A stretch of DNA of 64,000 nt from Stagonosporopsis chrysanthemi (GCA_022560025.1 JAFISE010000127.1:1-64000); one strand, 5' to 3'; positions 22,764 to 34,027 are shown, counted from the stretch's first letter. Made by a program: numbers and translations. Notes: generated from the sequence alone by a model not told the origin.

Positions 22764-24647
22764 CTATTGAGTACTGCGGTGCTTGCCCTGTTGCCACTTC
22801 TTATTTGGACGGGTTGTGCGGCTGCTGCGTGTAGTAACTGGTGGAGGTGCTGGGGACGGCGACGCGTCAACTACAACGCAAGTACCACCACGCACACGCT
22901 TTTTTTTGGCTGCTGGCTCTGTAGGAGGCTTCTGTAAGGCTTTGCGCTTGCCTGTTTGAGATAATTGGATAGGTTTAGCTGCGTTGCGCTCTTCTTTTCT
23001 TTGTTGTTTCTCAGCTTCTTCAGCAGCCTTCCTCTCCGCTCTCTCTTGCTGCTCCCTTTCTCGACGCACACGCGTCTGCTCCTTCTCTAGTGCTTTTCTA
23101 GCCTTATTCTCAGCAGCCTGATGCTTTCTATAAAGCTTTGCAGCTTCTTCCTCTAGCTGTGCTTGCTCGTTTTGGCGTAGTTGGTCCTGTGCCTTCTCTA
23201 CTGTAGATGGAGACTAAAACATAGCCTTAGACGTGTATTTTTTAGACGTTTGTAACGGTAGGGCTTGCTGGTGCTTGCGTGAGGCCTTCTTAGTGTCAAC
23301 TTGGGCGCGGAGACCTTTGTTTTCCACTTCTAGAACTGCGTTGCGAGAGGTCAAATAGTTGAGCGTGCGCACTAGCTTCCTTGCCTTATAACTTGTATCA
23401 TCCTTCACTATTGCCTTGCAAAACTGTTCTATCGCAATTCAGTTGACGTTGAGTAACGGTGAGGGAGTGCGCAGCTGCGAGCTGCTCAACTTCTCAAACT
23501 TCTTGAGTATTATACTAGAATCTAGTAGGGAGATGCCTGTAGCTTGGAACGAGCTTAGCACAAGCTTAGAGGTGAACGTTTGGCGCTAGGCTTCGCGGAA
23601 AAGCTTGTAGAAGTGTCTCTTCTTAACGTCTTGTAAGGCCTGGCTTTAGTGGAGTTGTTTGGTAACTTCTTTAGAGTAACTGTTACCTAAAGGTGAGAAG
23701 CAACCTACATCTAACAGCTGCAGCGTCTGGGTACTGTGGGGTAGAAACACAAGTAGAAGGATCTTGTAGCGACTACAATAGTCAATAAAAGCTATAGTTA
23801 TGTGGCTTCTGTGGCTGTCAAGTATGAGTAGGCGCCAACTGTTGCGAGTCTTACTTGAAGTCTCCCGCTCAAACACCTGTTCAAGCCAGGCAAGGCCAAC
23901 CTTGTTGTTTGTCTATCCAGAGGGCGTTGCAGTACAATGTATAGAGTCTTTTCCTGCGTCCTGGTCCTCTATCTAGGATGATTAGAGAGAGTTTGGCGCA
24001 CCTGCGTAGATGACAGCTGGCGACAACGCCAAACCGTCAGCGCAGATTGTTGCAATAATTGTTACCCACTCTCTATTGCCATCCTGCAAGCTCTGGCGTT
24101 TCTGCTTTGCCTGCCAGCTTGCCTTACTAAAGAACCTCTTGCCTTTATTTACCAATCCAATTGCTAAGCCCTTCTCATCTATATTGTATGTGTGCCGCAG
24201 CTCAATAGAGTATTGCTCAATTTTGGAACGTAGTAGGGCGAAATAACGTGAGTACTTTTCAATACTATCAGCTTTGTGGCGTGTAGCGTCCATAGCGGAG
24301 GTCCATTTGTATAGGAGCTTGTCGGTGTTGCGGTGCTGGAACTCAGTAACCCAGCTATCGCCAACGTACTGTTGGGCTATTTCTGAGGCGAAATTTTGTA
24401 CTATTTGCCTTGTAGGTGCTAGCCCTTAGTCAGAAAGGTCTTCTATGTATTTACATAGCTCTACTTCTTGTTGTGGGCTGAGCTTTTGACGCGACAAGTT
24501 GGCTTCTTCACGCGACGCGCAGATGCCTCGGTGGCGGCGCGACAACGTTGAACGCGACACTGAACTTTGATCAGCAATTTTTGTATACGAAAGTTCACCA
24601 GCTGCATCTGCTCTGTCACAGGCTTCAAGCGCAGCTTCTAACTCCAT
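22764..24647 (-). pseudogene. Pogo-family transposase, stop-riddled
   Basis: One frame of about 628 codons runs from the ATG at 24647 to 22764 without any frameshift, but about eight in-frame stops interrupt it (for example at 24426, 23982 and 23214). The N-terminal part is a helix-turn-helix DNA-binding region (TKIADQSSVSRSTLSRRHRG). The DDE nuclease core keeps its three acidic residues: NIDEKG at about 24179, LILDSHRSH at about 23819 and QLLDVGCF at about 23711, with 35 residues between the second and third. The C-terminal tail is a charged Arg/Glu/Lys coiled-coil-like stretch with a basic patch. Every stop can be explained by C-to-T or G-to-A change of CAA, CAG, CGA or TGG, the expected trace of RIP. 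Confidence 0.88.
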
Positions 24648-24696
24648 GCCGTTGTTGTGTTATAGTATAGAGGAAATATGTGTGTTATGGTGTTGG

Positions 24697-24737
24697 CGTG
24701 CACGGAGCCGAGGCGTGCACTGACCCCCCGAAGACTG
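24697..24737 (-). repeat. Right terminal inverted repeat, 41 bp
   Basis: This is the reverse-complement partner of the left repeat. It is followed by the TA duplication at 24738-24739. Confidence 0.9.
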
Positions 24738-24739
24738 TA

Positions 24740-25680
24740 ACCTGTCCATCGCAATCCAAATACACAGTAGCGGCGAGCCGGGCGCCGGAGTCCCAGGTTT
24801 CCAGACCACCACCACAAGTGTTTGTGCGCTTTCGTCTGCAACTGCAAAGTCCCCACTTGTAGCTTGGCACCCAGCACCTACGATAGATGGGTAGCTTAAT
24901 GCAAGCCTCAGCTCCATCGACACAGTACTTTACAGCAATCCATTGTGACTACAATGCGAGATTCATCTCCCGTGAAACCACTGTCGATCATGTTTGCGGC
25001 CGCGCAAAGGTGCTCCTTCCTTCCAATTAGCCAAAACTACGAAGTGTCACCGCCAAGGTCTGCCAGTGTGTAGTGTACAGGCCTGCCGGTGTGCAGATTT
25101 TGCGCAGCAGCAGCAGCGGAGAAGGGTATTCCTACAGCTACAGGCGATGATCTCTTCGCTTTTGCGCCCTCACTATTTCAAGGAGAGCTGAGGCAGTATC
25201 CCCTTGAAACCAATGTCTGCTTTTGCTGCTCTCTGAGCACAGGCCAAGTTGTGAAGGCAAGAGCGCATCCTAGGCCTGTTCATGTTGGTATGTCTCTCTC
25301 CGACTCAGATTGGCGGGCTGACAAGATGCTTGCAAGCGTTGGACAACAAACCTCATCGGGTTCACACGAGTAACACAAGTAACACAAATTCCAAGCCACC
25401 ACACGACGATTCGAATTGCTCTTTGTCGTCTCCTGTGCACGACCCCGTTTTTGTTTCTGTGTGTATATAAACAAAAGACGGGTCTCCACAAACATCGCGA
25501 TGTCTCGTCTTGCCATTGGGACAAGACCCACTTCCTTTGGGCTCGTGCAACGAGCAAATCACTGATGGCAAGAGGCGTCTCAAGCAATTGTATAAGTATA
25601 CAGTCAAGAAGATATAAAAGATAGATGACTTCTACTCGTAGCATACCTAGCTCCACTACGTCAGCCTATCGTGGGTAATC
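24740..25680. other. Intergenic region right of the transposon
   Basis: This 941-base gap holds no supportable gene. Its right part should be the promoter of the CCCH gene, with a TATATAAA at 25464 and another AT-rich stretch near 25610. Confidence 0.45.
25464..25471 (+). promoter_or_regulatory. TATA-like box upstream of CCCH gene
   Basis: TATATAAA lies about 210 bases before the ATG at 25681. The distance allows a leader of about 150 bases. Confidence 0.3.
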
Positions 25681-27093
25681 ATGACGCTCTCTCGAGAGGT
25701 TCGTTACGCCATTCTTCGCAACAGCGTTAACAGCCCATTTGTTCCAATCGATCAGTTACCTGACCACCTTCGAGGCTTGCCTTATCGACTTGAGCTTCTT
25801 GAACGCGACGCAGAGGGTTGGAAGTCAGTTGGACTAACTCAGCTGCCCGCGTCAATGCTTTCAGTTCAGGTCTCTCCTGCTCTTCGCCCCGAACAATCAG
25901 CACCGCCAACAGGAACTACATTCCGAGCCCCTGACCATTCTGTTCGCAAAGATCCGCTCATGAGAGCGCAGTTGCCGCAGTGCATTAGGCAAGAGACCTC
26001 GTATGTTTCGGCGCCTTCTGGTGTTGAACCCGATCCGTCAAAGAAGAAATACTGTACCTACTGGATCAGACACAACTCGTGTGACTTCATGCAGGAAGGC
26101 TGCAAGTACAAGCACGAGATGCCTGAACCTAAAAAGCTCAAAGAGCTCGGATTCCCTGATGTTCCTGAATGGTACAAAAAAAAGATGGCTATCTCCAACT
26201 GGCTACGGCCTTGTTCGACCAGAGGCGATGATGACCACCAGCTCTCGAGTCAGCCTCCAGCAGCGCGCAGCTTCCGTCCTATTACTTCAACCCAACTCAA
26301 CAATCAGCCTCAGCCAGCAGAAACACCGGAGAAGAAACCGACTGACACACCTGCTCAAATTCTAAATCTGATTGACCTGGACAATACATGTATCGAGACG
26401 AAACCACTATTTCCCGCATTGCCAATCGATGCTGTCTCAGAGCCTAGGGTCAAAAATGGAGATGTCATCGATACAAAGCCTACAAGGCGGCTGCCTCGCA
26501 CTCTTGCTTCTACTCTGAGTAACAATGAATCAAGCTCTTCAAGCGGTCAAGAAGAATTCTCCAGTCTCATCGCAGCGGAAAGCCCGACATCGAGTCGTCA
26601 CGAGGGTCATTCCCCTCAAGATTGTGTCCCTTCACTACCGAGCCCACTCCATCAGAACGAATTGTACAAGAACAGGACCAGGCAGAACTCTAGGAAGATG
26701 GACGACCACATTCCTGAAGCAACAGGTGGTAGTCGAATCATCGACGCCTCTCCAAAGAACGTTGACAAAGAGAGCGCCAAGCCGTCCAAGCCACGTGAGA
26801 AATCCCCTCGACCATTGCTGGGAAAGGCCAACAGACGTTCCACTGCGCCTGCTATTCGACTGGGCTTAGGCAGCTCTCAGTACGCCACTGCCGAGAGCCC
26901 TGAAAAGATTGCATGCCCTAACAAGGGTGCGAAACGCCGTGGCGCTTCCGGGTCTATGGCCGTGCAGACCAGAATCCCGCTTCGTCCACATGCGAGTCTC
27001 AAGAGTGGGAAATTCAGCAAGGATGTAAACCCTGCTGATGTCCAGCTTTGCACAGCGCCACACGTTGCCACCAGCAAGGGCCACATGGTTTAA
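25681..27093 (+). CDS. CCCH-type zinc finger protein
   Basis: A single-exon gene for 470 residues. The N-terminal block (REVRYAILRNSVNSPFVPID, then LPYRLELLERDAEGW) precedes a single C3H1 zinc finger with Cys125, Cys134, Cys141 and His145 (C-x8-C-x6-C-x3-H), followed by KKLKELGFPDVPEWYKKK. The rest, from about residue 180, is low-complexity and rich in Ser/Pro/Lys/Arg with basic patches. Single CCCH fingers of this kind usually bind RNA, so a role in mRNA metabolism is possible. The family (fungal proteins with a finger plus EWYKK-type helix) has no function that I know. It stands alone between the dead transposon and a receptor-like gene fragment. Confidence 0.8.
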   Translation: MTLSREVRYAILRNSVNSPFVPIDQLPDHLRGLPYRLELLERDAEGWKSVGLTQLPASMLSVQVSPALRPEQSAPPTGTTFRAPDHSVRKDPLMRAQLPQCIRQETSYVSAPSGVEPDPSKKKYCTYWIRHNSCDFMQEGCKYKHEMPEPKKLKELGFPDVPEWYKKKMAISNWLRPCSTRGDDDHQLSSQPPAARSFRPITSTQLNNQPQPAETPEKKPTDTPAQILNLIDLDNTCIETKPLFPALPIDAVSEPRVKNGDVIDTKPTRRLPRTLASTLSNNESSSSSGQEEFSSLIAAESPTSSRHEGHSPQDCVPSLPSPLHQNELYKNRTRQNSRKMDDHIPEATGGSRIIDASPKNVDKESAKPSKPREKSPRPLLGKANRRSTAPAIRLGLGSSQYATAESPEKIACPNKGAKRRGASGSMAVQTRIPLRPHASLKSGKFSKDVNPADVQLCTAPHVATSKGHMV

Positions 27094-27402
27094 GTGCAGC
27101 AAAATCGTTTCTCATCGCTGACCATTGTAGGCTAAGCCACTTTGGTCAGTAGGCCGGCCAGCTAGGATCTTGTGGTAGTGGCGTTGCGGAAGCGTTGGTT
27201 CCTTACTCGTGGCAACTATGGGCTGGGTCAGGGGCATCTTGGAAGAGCGCCATTTCTGAACATATCATTCTGCATCATTTAGATTGGTTTCCTTCCCGCA
27301 TCGTTACTCTATACTTCTACAAATTTGCAAAGTGCTTTGAGAAACAGTATATAGATCAAGTCGCGCCCCCGGGTCTACCCTATACTTAGACAAAAGAAAG
27401 AT
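27094..27402. other. Intergenic region between convergent genes
   Basis: These 309 bases hold only the expected 3' UTRs. Nothing else was seen. Confidence 0.5.
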
Positions 27403-28405
27403 TTACGCCCAATTTTCCATCCCTTGGTTCAAGTCTGGCTTCGTTTTGTCCACAGTCAAACTGACATGTGTAGTCCTCATGATCTCTCCGGACTTGCCCT
27501 GCATAACGTGTGGCCTAGAATCCGTAGCATCAGCCAGTATCGTTCTCTCGCTGTTGTCATCGCACTCGTGATTATCGCGCCTTGTTCGCCTCGCGTTGTT
27601 ATGGGAACACTCGGGCAGTACATAGCTGGGTACCACCTGCGATCTGTCTTTGGTGCCCATGACGCTCTCGGGCATCAATTTGCTGAGCATGTTCTCGAAT
27701 AGGCGACGGAGAGGAGGCAGACTCGCGGTGAGCGTGCCTACAAGGACTTCTGAGACTGAAAGAATGGTCAGATTAACGCTTTCGTAGCCAATGTCTTGGG
27801 ATTTGGCCAACGCTTTAATCTCATAGATCTTGAAGGCGGAAATGATAGTGGTGCTGTGACTCACGTCAGATACTGTCTCCTGTTTAGCAAGGTACATACT
27901 CACATGAAACCAAGCAGGAATACTACTCGCACACCCCACATTGTTCTTCTCGGTAGCTGCACCTTTCTTGTATATATCAGAGGCGCGCAAGTGTAGAAGA
28001 AATCCGTTCCAATATTAGAGCCACCACCAAGATATCCTGCGCATTTGAGTTAGTTTTTGCTTTTAGCAGGAGTCACATCCTCTTACCAGACACAACTCGA
28101 GGCTTGGATGGCCAGCAAAATCCTGGCAGCATTGGCTCCCAGTGCTTCGCAACCGGATCGCATTCTCCAAACAGAATGATATAAGGATAAATAATGTTGA
28201 AGCTGAGATGGATCATAACAGAAGCCCAAATCATTCTCCTGTATGTTCTGGAGAAATCAAGCTGCAGCATGAACGCGCAGATGCTGAATTTTAGGGCTGC
28301 CATTGCAGTGGGGTTGAAGTACTGACCAAACAGGAGAAATGGATAACTGAACTTGATGGCTGGAGATCGGTCGTCCAGGAGAAGGTCGGCGGGCGCAGCG
28401 GACAT
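27403..28405 (-). CDS. Fungal rhodopsin-fold membrane protein, N-terminally shortened
   Basis: Three exons on the minus strand, 28405..28087, 28036..27904 and 27853..27403, give 300 residues with consistent phases. The sequence covers helices about 3 to 7 of the fungal rhodopsin-type domain: LKFSICAFMLQLDFSRTYRR, then WASVMIHLSFNIIYPYIILFG, then NIGTDFFYTCAPLIYTRKVQ, then LTILSVSEVLVGTLTASLPP. The last is the conserved helix-7 exit. The cytosolic tail is hydrophilic. The usual first two helices and the WGxDD motif (about 80-100 residues) are missing. I saw no exon for them in the 1.6 kb upstream. The gene is either truncated at its 5' end or a pseudogene whose remaining exons stay intact. The ATG at 28405 is the first in frame. 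Confidence 0.6.
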
Positions 28406-30035
28406 GTTGGACTGGTCAATGCTTGAATTTGAAAGACGAGTCAAGCAAACAAATAAGTCACATTGTGTTCCGGCTGATGTATCCGATTTGCAGACTTATA
28501 AAGCGAAAGGCTCCAGGGATTTAGTGATGAGTATGCATGGGAGCGACAGGCGTGTGTCGCTGTGCCACATCTCAAGGAAGCGGCACAACAGAACCGGAAA
28601 CAATAGTGATATGATTGCAAACAGGATGCGGATGCAATCAGACCAGGTTTGAAGAGAACAGCTCGTTGTGTCGGTGCTCAAGTACTGTACATTTGCTACT
28701 GTGACCTGCGGAGACATGTGCAGGTTTTTTTTCAACGGACTCGTACGCAGAGACTGCTCTTAGTAGCGTAAAAGCTCATCTTGCATCGAGTCGCATGTGC
28801 CTGCGTGCACGTACGTGGTTTGGAGGATTCAGACCCTGACCAGACATGCCAAATGCAAGATGTATCCGGGAGAGTACTCCGCGGTGCACTGTATACTCGG
28901 AAAATCGCATTCATATACCAAACTTGTGAAATCAATACTTACAGCTTACACCGAGTGATATACAAGTTCAACGAGCTCTCTCCGTGTTCTGGTGACAAGT
29001 GACTGTAGATCAGAGAGATTATACACAAACACGATGATTCAGAGGGTCACGCCATGGTCACTGAGACTCTTACGACGACTCGGTCTAAGCATCGTAACCG
29101 TTCTTACTTCTGTAGGTTCTGCCAATCCCAGGCCACACTGGTAATTGTGAACTACCACACTTTGCGCCGAACTGTGCCACACCCTCGCAGATGTACACTA
29201 AACCCACAACTGGTTTGAATAGGTTATTCAGACCAAGAAGCAGACAATCAAATAACCCGCCTCGCATGAGCCTGACCAGAACTGTTATTTTAATAAAGAC
29301 GATGGATGCGCTTCCGAATACATCTCCGTGGTAGTGGCTGCCGTGGTGTCGTGATCCTGCATCGGCTTCGGAGACCGCCAATTACGGAGATTCAAAGCAT
29401 TGTTGCGATTGTGCAGCAACAGATTGGTATGTTCTCCGCGGGACTGGATAGGCGAGACGTGTCAAACTGAGGTGTTTGGTAGAAACGGCACAGGAGCTCC
29501 GCTGTATATGTACTTGCTGCATACTTTGACCAATCACATACCGTATTGCTTCAGCATCATACACGAACCCTAACTCAACTCCTGCATCTCCACTTTGCGC
29601 AACGACACGCTATGCAAACAAATGCCAAGCGCTTGTGCCGTGGAAGTGTCATGGAAGTGTCATGGAAGTTGCAGGGGTTGCCGGGTTGAGCCTTCGGCTC
29701 AGTGGCAATTACACCCGCGACAAGGATGTCACATAACCCTGGCTCTTCGCACACTGACTTTCTTGCACTGCTATATTCGCTCAGGGTCAAGTTGACCTAG
29801 ATCAGGTCCATGCATGCATGGGATCAAAGCCAGTAGTCGCCTGCTTCCCAAGTTCTGCGCCCACACGGTTATTGCATGATTAACGCGCTCCATCGCTCCC
29901 TTGCACACTCTAGAGTTGTACTCTTTCAATAGTCCTGACTTGGCAGCAGCTTCTATTAAAGGCTCGTAGAGTTGCAACAGGCTTTCAGTCATTGCCATCA
30001 TCCCAGCTGCTCATCTCCTGGACGCATCTTCGACC
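28406..30035. other. Intergenic region, no gene seen
   Basis: This 1630-base gap lies between divergent genes. It contains three tandem copies of an 11-base unit (tggaagtgtca and variants) at 29641-29673. No open frame with family resemblance was found, and the missing 5' exons of the receptor-like gene are not here. Confidence 0.45.
29641..29673. repeat. Three tandem 11-bp repeats
   Basis: tggaagtgtca occurs twice exactly and a third time as tggaagttgca, in non-coding sequence. Confidence 0.8.
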
Positions 30036-31443
30036 ATGATGGCTCCCAGTCTGAAGAGTGTCATCACGTTTGCAGCAGCCTTGCCTTTTGTTGTAGCTGT
30101 CCCGTCTGCGAAACGCGATGATGTATCATCTATTAAGGACAAGACATACGACTACGTGATCGTCGGCGGCGGGCTTACCGGTTTGGTCGTCGCTCATCGC
30201 CTGAGTGAAAATAGGCTCCGTAAGTGCTGTGCATCTCCGACTTTTCGTCGATCATCTGACCAGATTCACAGGTTCTGTACTTGTTCTAGAGACAGGTCCA
30301 ATTACAGAGGACATCAGCACCATTATCCCTACTCTTGGCAACAACATCAACAGTGCAATGCAGTACAGCCTTGACTCGGCACCTGATGTCGAGCTTGAGA
30401 ACAAGACTTTTGGAGTCCTGGTCGGAAAGGTGGTAGGCGGAGGCTCAGTGGTCAACGGTATGGCTTTTGATCGTGCCTCCGCTGCTGGTTCTATCTTCAC
30501 TCCTAAGATCCTTCAGCTTAGTGGTATCGGCCCCGCAGATGTTCTTAAGGCTGCCGGGGTCAAGGTTAAGAAGGAACTAGCTTCTGTCGGCGCTAATCTA
30601 CAAGACCATCCAAATGCCCAATTGTTTTTTACGACTGAGAATCTAAGCACACCTAATCCCCTGTTCTCTAGCGACCCTGCACAGAACGCCTCGGCCTGGG
30701 CTCAGTATGCTGCTAACCGTACCGGCCCCCTATGCCAATCCCATGGCAGTAGTCTAGCATTCCTGTCGCTCCAGAGTGTGACGTCCACATACAAGGAGAT
30801 TGTGTCTTCCATCAGGAGCCAGAGGTCTATTGACCACCTACCACCCGCGTACAAGAGCAACTCTAACCTCCGGCGGGGGTTCGAGGCTGCCAGAGCCATA
30901 ACCGCCGAGCTTCTTTCCGGAACGAAAGCCGCTGCTGTTGAATTTCCAATGAATCCGTTCGGTCTTGCCTTGACCGCTATCCAACGCCCTCTATCTCGCG
31001 GTTACGTTGCTCTTGATCCCCTAAACCCCGCTGGCAACCCCATCGTCCAATTCAACACCTTTCAAAACCCTGCCGACAAGACGATGTTAATTGAAGCGGC
31101 CAAATGGCAACGTCGCCACTGGGCGAGTCCCGTCCTCGCTCGCTGGTCACCCGTAGAAGCGGTCCCCGGTATCGCCGCCCAGACCGACGATGAGATCATA
31201 CACACCCTTCTCAAGAATGACGCACTGAGTGGCACATTTGGTCACCAGTGTGGGACATGCGCCATGTTGTCTGAGTTCTACGGGGGGTGTGTCGGTAGCG
31301 ATCTTCGCGTCTATGGCACCAAGAAGCTTAGTGTTGTCGACGCTTCCGTGATGCCTTTGATTCCCGCTACGCATCCGCAATCGACTATGTACGCCGTAGC
31401 TGAGAAGGCCGCAGATCTCATCAAGCTGCGTAACACTCTGTAG
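30036..31443 (+). pseudogene. GMC oxidoreductase with internal in-frame deletion
   Basis: Two exons, 30036..30219 and 30272..31443, encode an open frame of 451 residues, against about 600 for secreted fungal GMC (glucose-methanol-choline) flavoenzymes. Residues 1-22 look like a signal peptide. The FAD-binding motif YDYVIVGGGLTGL, the KVVGGGSVVNGMAFDR motif, GSIFTPKILQLSGIGP and the two active-site histidine regions (FGHQCGTCAM and ATHPQSTMYA) are present. But FDRASAA is followed directly by GSIFTPK. In the family these are separated by about 150 residues that hold much of the substrate domain and part of the flavin site. The frame stays open across the join, and the repeated gctgct there suggests a microhomology deletion. 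An active oxidase is unlikely, and I annotate it as a probable decayed gene. Confidence 0.7.
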
Positions 31444-31539
31444 TATGGATTGATCAGCATGGGTCGGTCGGCTGCATTGTCAGATATTGATAGATTTACG
31501 GAGATACGGCGTTCGCTTTGTATTGATAGAGTAAAGAAC

Positions 31540-32851
31540 TCATTGATAACCTTCGCTTTTCGCCGCATGGCTTGGCTTTGTACCAAGTGTCATGACTGGG
31601 CTGTTGATGAAGTTCGGCCAGTCGTGGGTGAAGAAGCTTTGCGACTTCGAGATCTGAACTTCGTTTGCCCCACGCTTCAGGATGCTTTCGTCATAGGCAT
31701 TGATCGCGTCCTTTAGCGTTGCAGTCCCTTCTTGCACGGATTTCAGAGCCTCGACAAGGCTGTGTGCAGAGAAGAAGGCGTTGTTTGCACCTTGACCTCG
31801 ATCTGGTATTCTTAGTAAGCAAACACACATGATGGTCCGGGGTATGGACCTACGGAAAGTCATTGCATGTGCTGCGTCGCCGCACAGTGTTACTCTACCA
31901 CCCTGATTGTCCCAAGATTGCGTCTTCCAAATCTTCAGTTGATCTTTGAGCACAGGCGTATCATCCGCGATCCACGCGATAGCACTCTTATACGGCTCCG
32001 CCCATCCATCTCTCGCAACGTGCGCCTTCAGCCTCCTCAAACGGTCTTTATCATTGTCGTAGTCTTCAACATTCTTCAGCGGCCAGGTAGAAAGAATTTG
32101 GAACGTCCAAGTTGTCGGATCATCGACGTCTGGCATATCGAGCACATTGGCCCGGATATAGTGGCCTGCTGGATGGATTGCGATGTCCACGAGGGGGTGC
32201 AGACGTTCTTTGATGAATAGCGCCTGCTCTTTTGTATACGAAGCATTGAAGTTCATGAGTGCGAAAGGAAGCGTCTCCTGTGTGGCGCCGCGATCGATCA
32301 GACACTGCCGTACCTGCGAACCCGCGCCGTCAATGCCGATTATGATGTCTCCCACTTCACTCGATCCGTCCTCAAAGAACGCTCTTGCTCCCCCATGTTC
32401 TATGGTTTCACAGCGACCGAACTTCTTCCCATACTGCACATCCAAGCTCTCTGCAAGCAAGATCCGCAACTTCCTGATGTTCATTTCCTTCGCTCTTGGA
32501 ATAGGAAATGAGAATGCCTCCTCGCGTGTCTGGCCATTGTACAGAACGATCCTGTCTTCTCCAATGGCTGCACAGTCAATGCTGGGATCTACGGCGCACG
32601 TATCCAGTCTGGAACCGACTTCTTCCGGTACGAGACTGAGGAGGTAAGGTCGTGCCCAGCCCAGGGTGAATGCCCAGTGGCGATGTCGGTAAACGTTCTC
32701 GCCTTTTTCGAATATGCGGTAGGAGATGCCAGCCTTCTTCAGTCCGTGAGCCAGGGCACAGCCTGCTGGGCCTGGAGAGGAGATCAGAGTGTTACATGTG
32801 ATGAGCTTAAACAACGTTGACCGTACCTGCTCCGATGATGAGGACCTTCAT
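31540..32851 (-). CDS. FAD-dependent monooxygenase
   Basis: Three exons on the minus strand, 32851..32827, 32771..31854 and 31802..31540, give 401 residues. The three flavin-monooxygenase marks are in order: the Rossmann start MKVLIIGAGPAGCALAHGL (split by intron 1), the DG motif IIIGIDGAGSQVR, and the GD motif VTLCGDAAHAM. The last exon begins HRGQGANNAFFSAHSLVEAL, the conserved dimer and flavin segment. The protein resembles salicylate/PHBH-like hydroxylases of fungi, and the substrate cannot be told. Intron 2 is 51 bases and has no stop, so its retention would add 17 residues inside the flavin site. Splicing is preferred because it restores TFHRGQGANN. The gene is tail-to-tail with the GMC gene (96 bases apart), but no shared pathway is evident. 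Confidence 0.85.
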
Positions 32852-33253
32852 AGTATTCTAAATACGAGCGAGAGGATAAAATCTGGTACAAGGTAGCTGG
32901 ATTATCACGTCAAGCTCAGATGTAGGGCAGCCTAGCGGCTATTAGTCGACACCGGGTGGAGCTGAACTAGCGGGTGGCTCCAGCGATCCGCAGCTCATCG
33001 GATCTCCGCCCTGAGGCGGTGCTTCAAATCTTTCGGCGGTGTGCCGAGCGTATGTCATATAAGCATGATGACGCATAATGCGCTGTTTGCTGCATTATCT
33101 GCGTTGTGTGACGTGGAATACGAGGCTGGCTTGCTCTGGACATCCCCCATGAATCCCGAGATGCATCAAGACCCTGCTGCAAGTTCATGAAGGGAGCATT
33201 GTGCGTTTGTATGTTCAAAGAGAGCTCTCATTGTAGTACCGGCAGGCTTGTAA
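32852..33253. other. Intergenic region
   Basis: This 402-base gap is upstream of the monooxygenase and downstream of the luciferase-domain gene. Nothing recognisable was seen. Confidence 0.5.
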
Positions 33254-34027
33254 TTAGGGTTTGACATCAGAGACCTCCATGCCGATCGCATGACAGATTG
33301 CACCCCTGACGATCTCTTTCACCACCTCCAGCTCCCTCTCATCTCTTGGAGCATACACCATGATCCAGCTTGGTGGAGCTAACCAAGTGACCGGAAAGCG
33401 CTGGCCCCAGCCTCTGCTTACCACAGTCTTTGCATCCTTTGGACTGACATAGACATGCAGCGAATTCTCTTTAGGATGCACATGGGCGACTTCGTAGAAG
33501 ATCTTGTGTGCAACCGGGTTGATGGTCTTTACATCAGGCTTAACGTATATTGCTGGTCCTGTACCGCCTTCTGTCTTGCTTGGGCGTGTTTCAATGTACT
33601 CAGAGTAGGGCGCCATGCTGGCGAAGGTTTGCATGAGATTTGTGAGTTCATTCAATGCAGCCTTTGTAATCGCCTCAGGAAACTGGCGTTGAGGCAACGT
33701 CCAGCGCACGGTATGCGGTGGAGATCCCGATCGATCTGGTACTTTGCCAGGTTTAAGGTATGCTACGCCTGTATCTGGAATTGCTGATGGGTCGAGTAAA
33801 TTCTTTCGTTTGTAGAGGAGGTACAGGCCCCATCGCCGGATCTTGAGGTAGCCCTGGACTGTTGGCGGCGTCCCACCGGTTCCTGGGAGCGTCAGCGCTG
33901 TGGCAGCGAGAGGGCAGCGCTGGTCTTAGTACGCACCATAGCTTTGCCAGCTCTTGAAGTCGTAGTAGAACGCCAGAAGAGCTGCAGTAGACACTGCAAT
34001 AACCCAATTGGACCAGCTCGATGCCAT
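33254..34027 (-). CDS. Luciferase-domain (DUF5519-like) protein
   Basis: Two exons on the minus strand, 34027..33937 and 33882..33254, give 239 residues. The first exon holds an N-terminal hydrophobic helix (WVIAVSTAALLAFYYDF), probably a membrane anchor. The rest matches the fungal domain catalogued as luciferase-like, a name from loose similarity that does not imply light production. Visible conserved segments are HTVRWTLPQRQFPE, KIFYEVAHVHPKENSLHVYVSPKD, VVSRGWGQRFPVTWL and IMVYAPRDERELEVVKEIVRGAI. Length is typical. The biochemical role is unknown. Confidence 0.75.

Larger units (their letters stand above)
22637..24737 (-). mobile_element. Pogo/Fot1-type DNA transposon (Tc1/mariner superfamily), inactivated
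   Basis: A complete 2101-base element bounded by 41-bp inverted repeats and a TA duplication. It carries one transposase frame on the minus strand, broken by about eight stop codons. Size, TA target and CAGT ends fit the pogo/Fot1 group common in ascomycete genomes. The full element is present from end to end with no visible deletion, so it died by point mutation. Confidence 0.9.

Noticed and set aside
28073..28444. TTG at 28444 as the start of the shortened receptor gene
   Set aside because: Non-ATG starts are not expected in fungal nuclear genes. The first ATG is at 28405.
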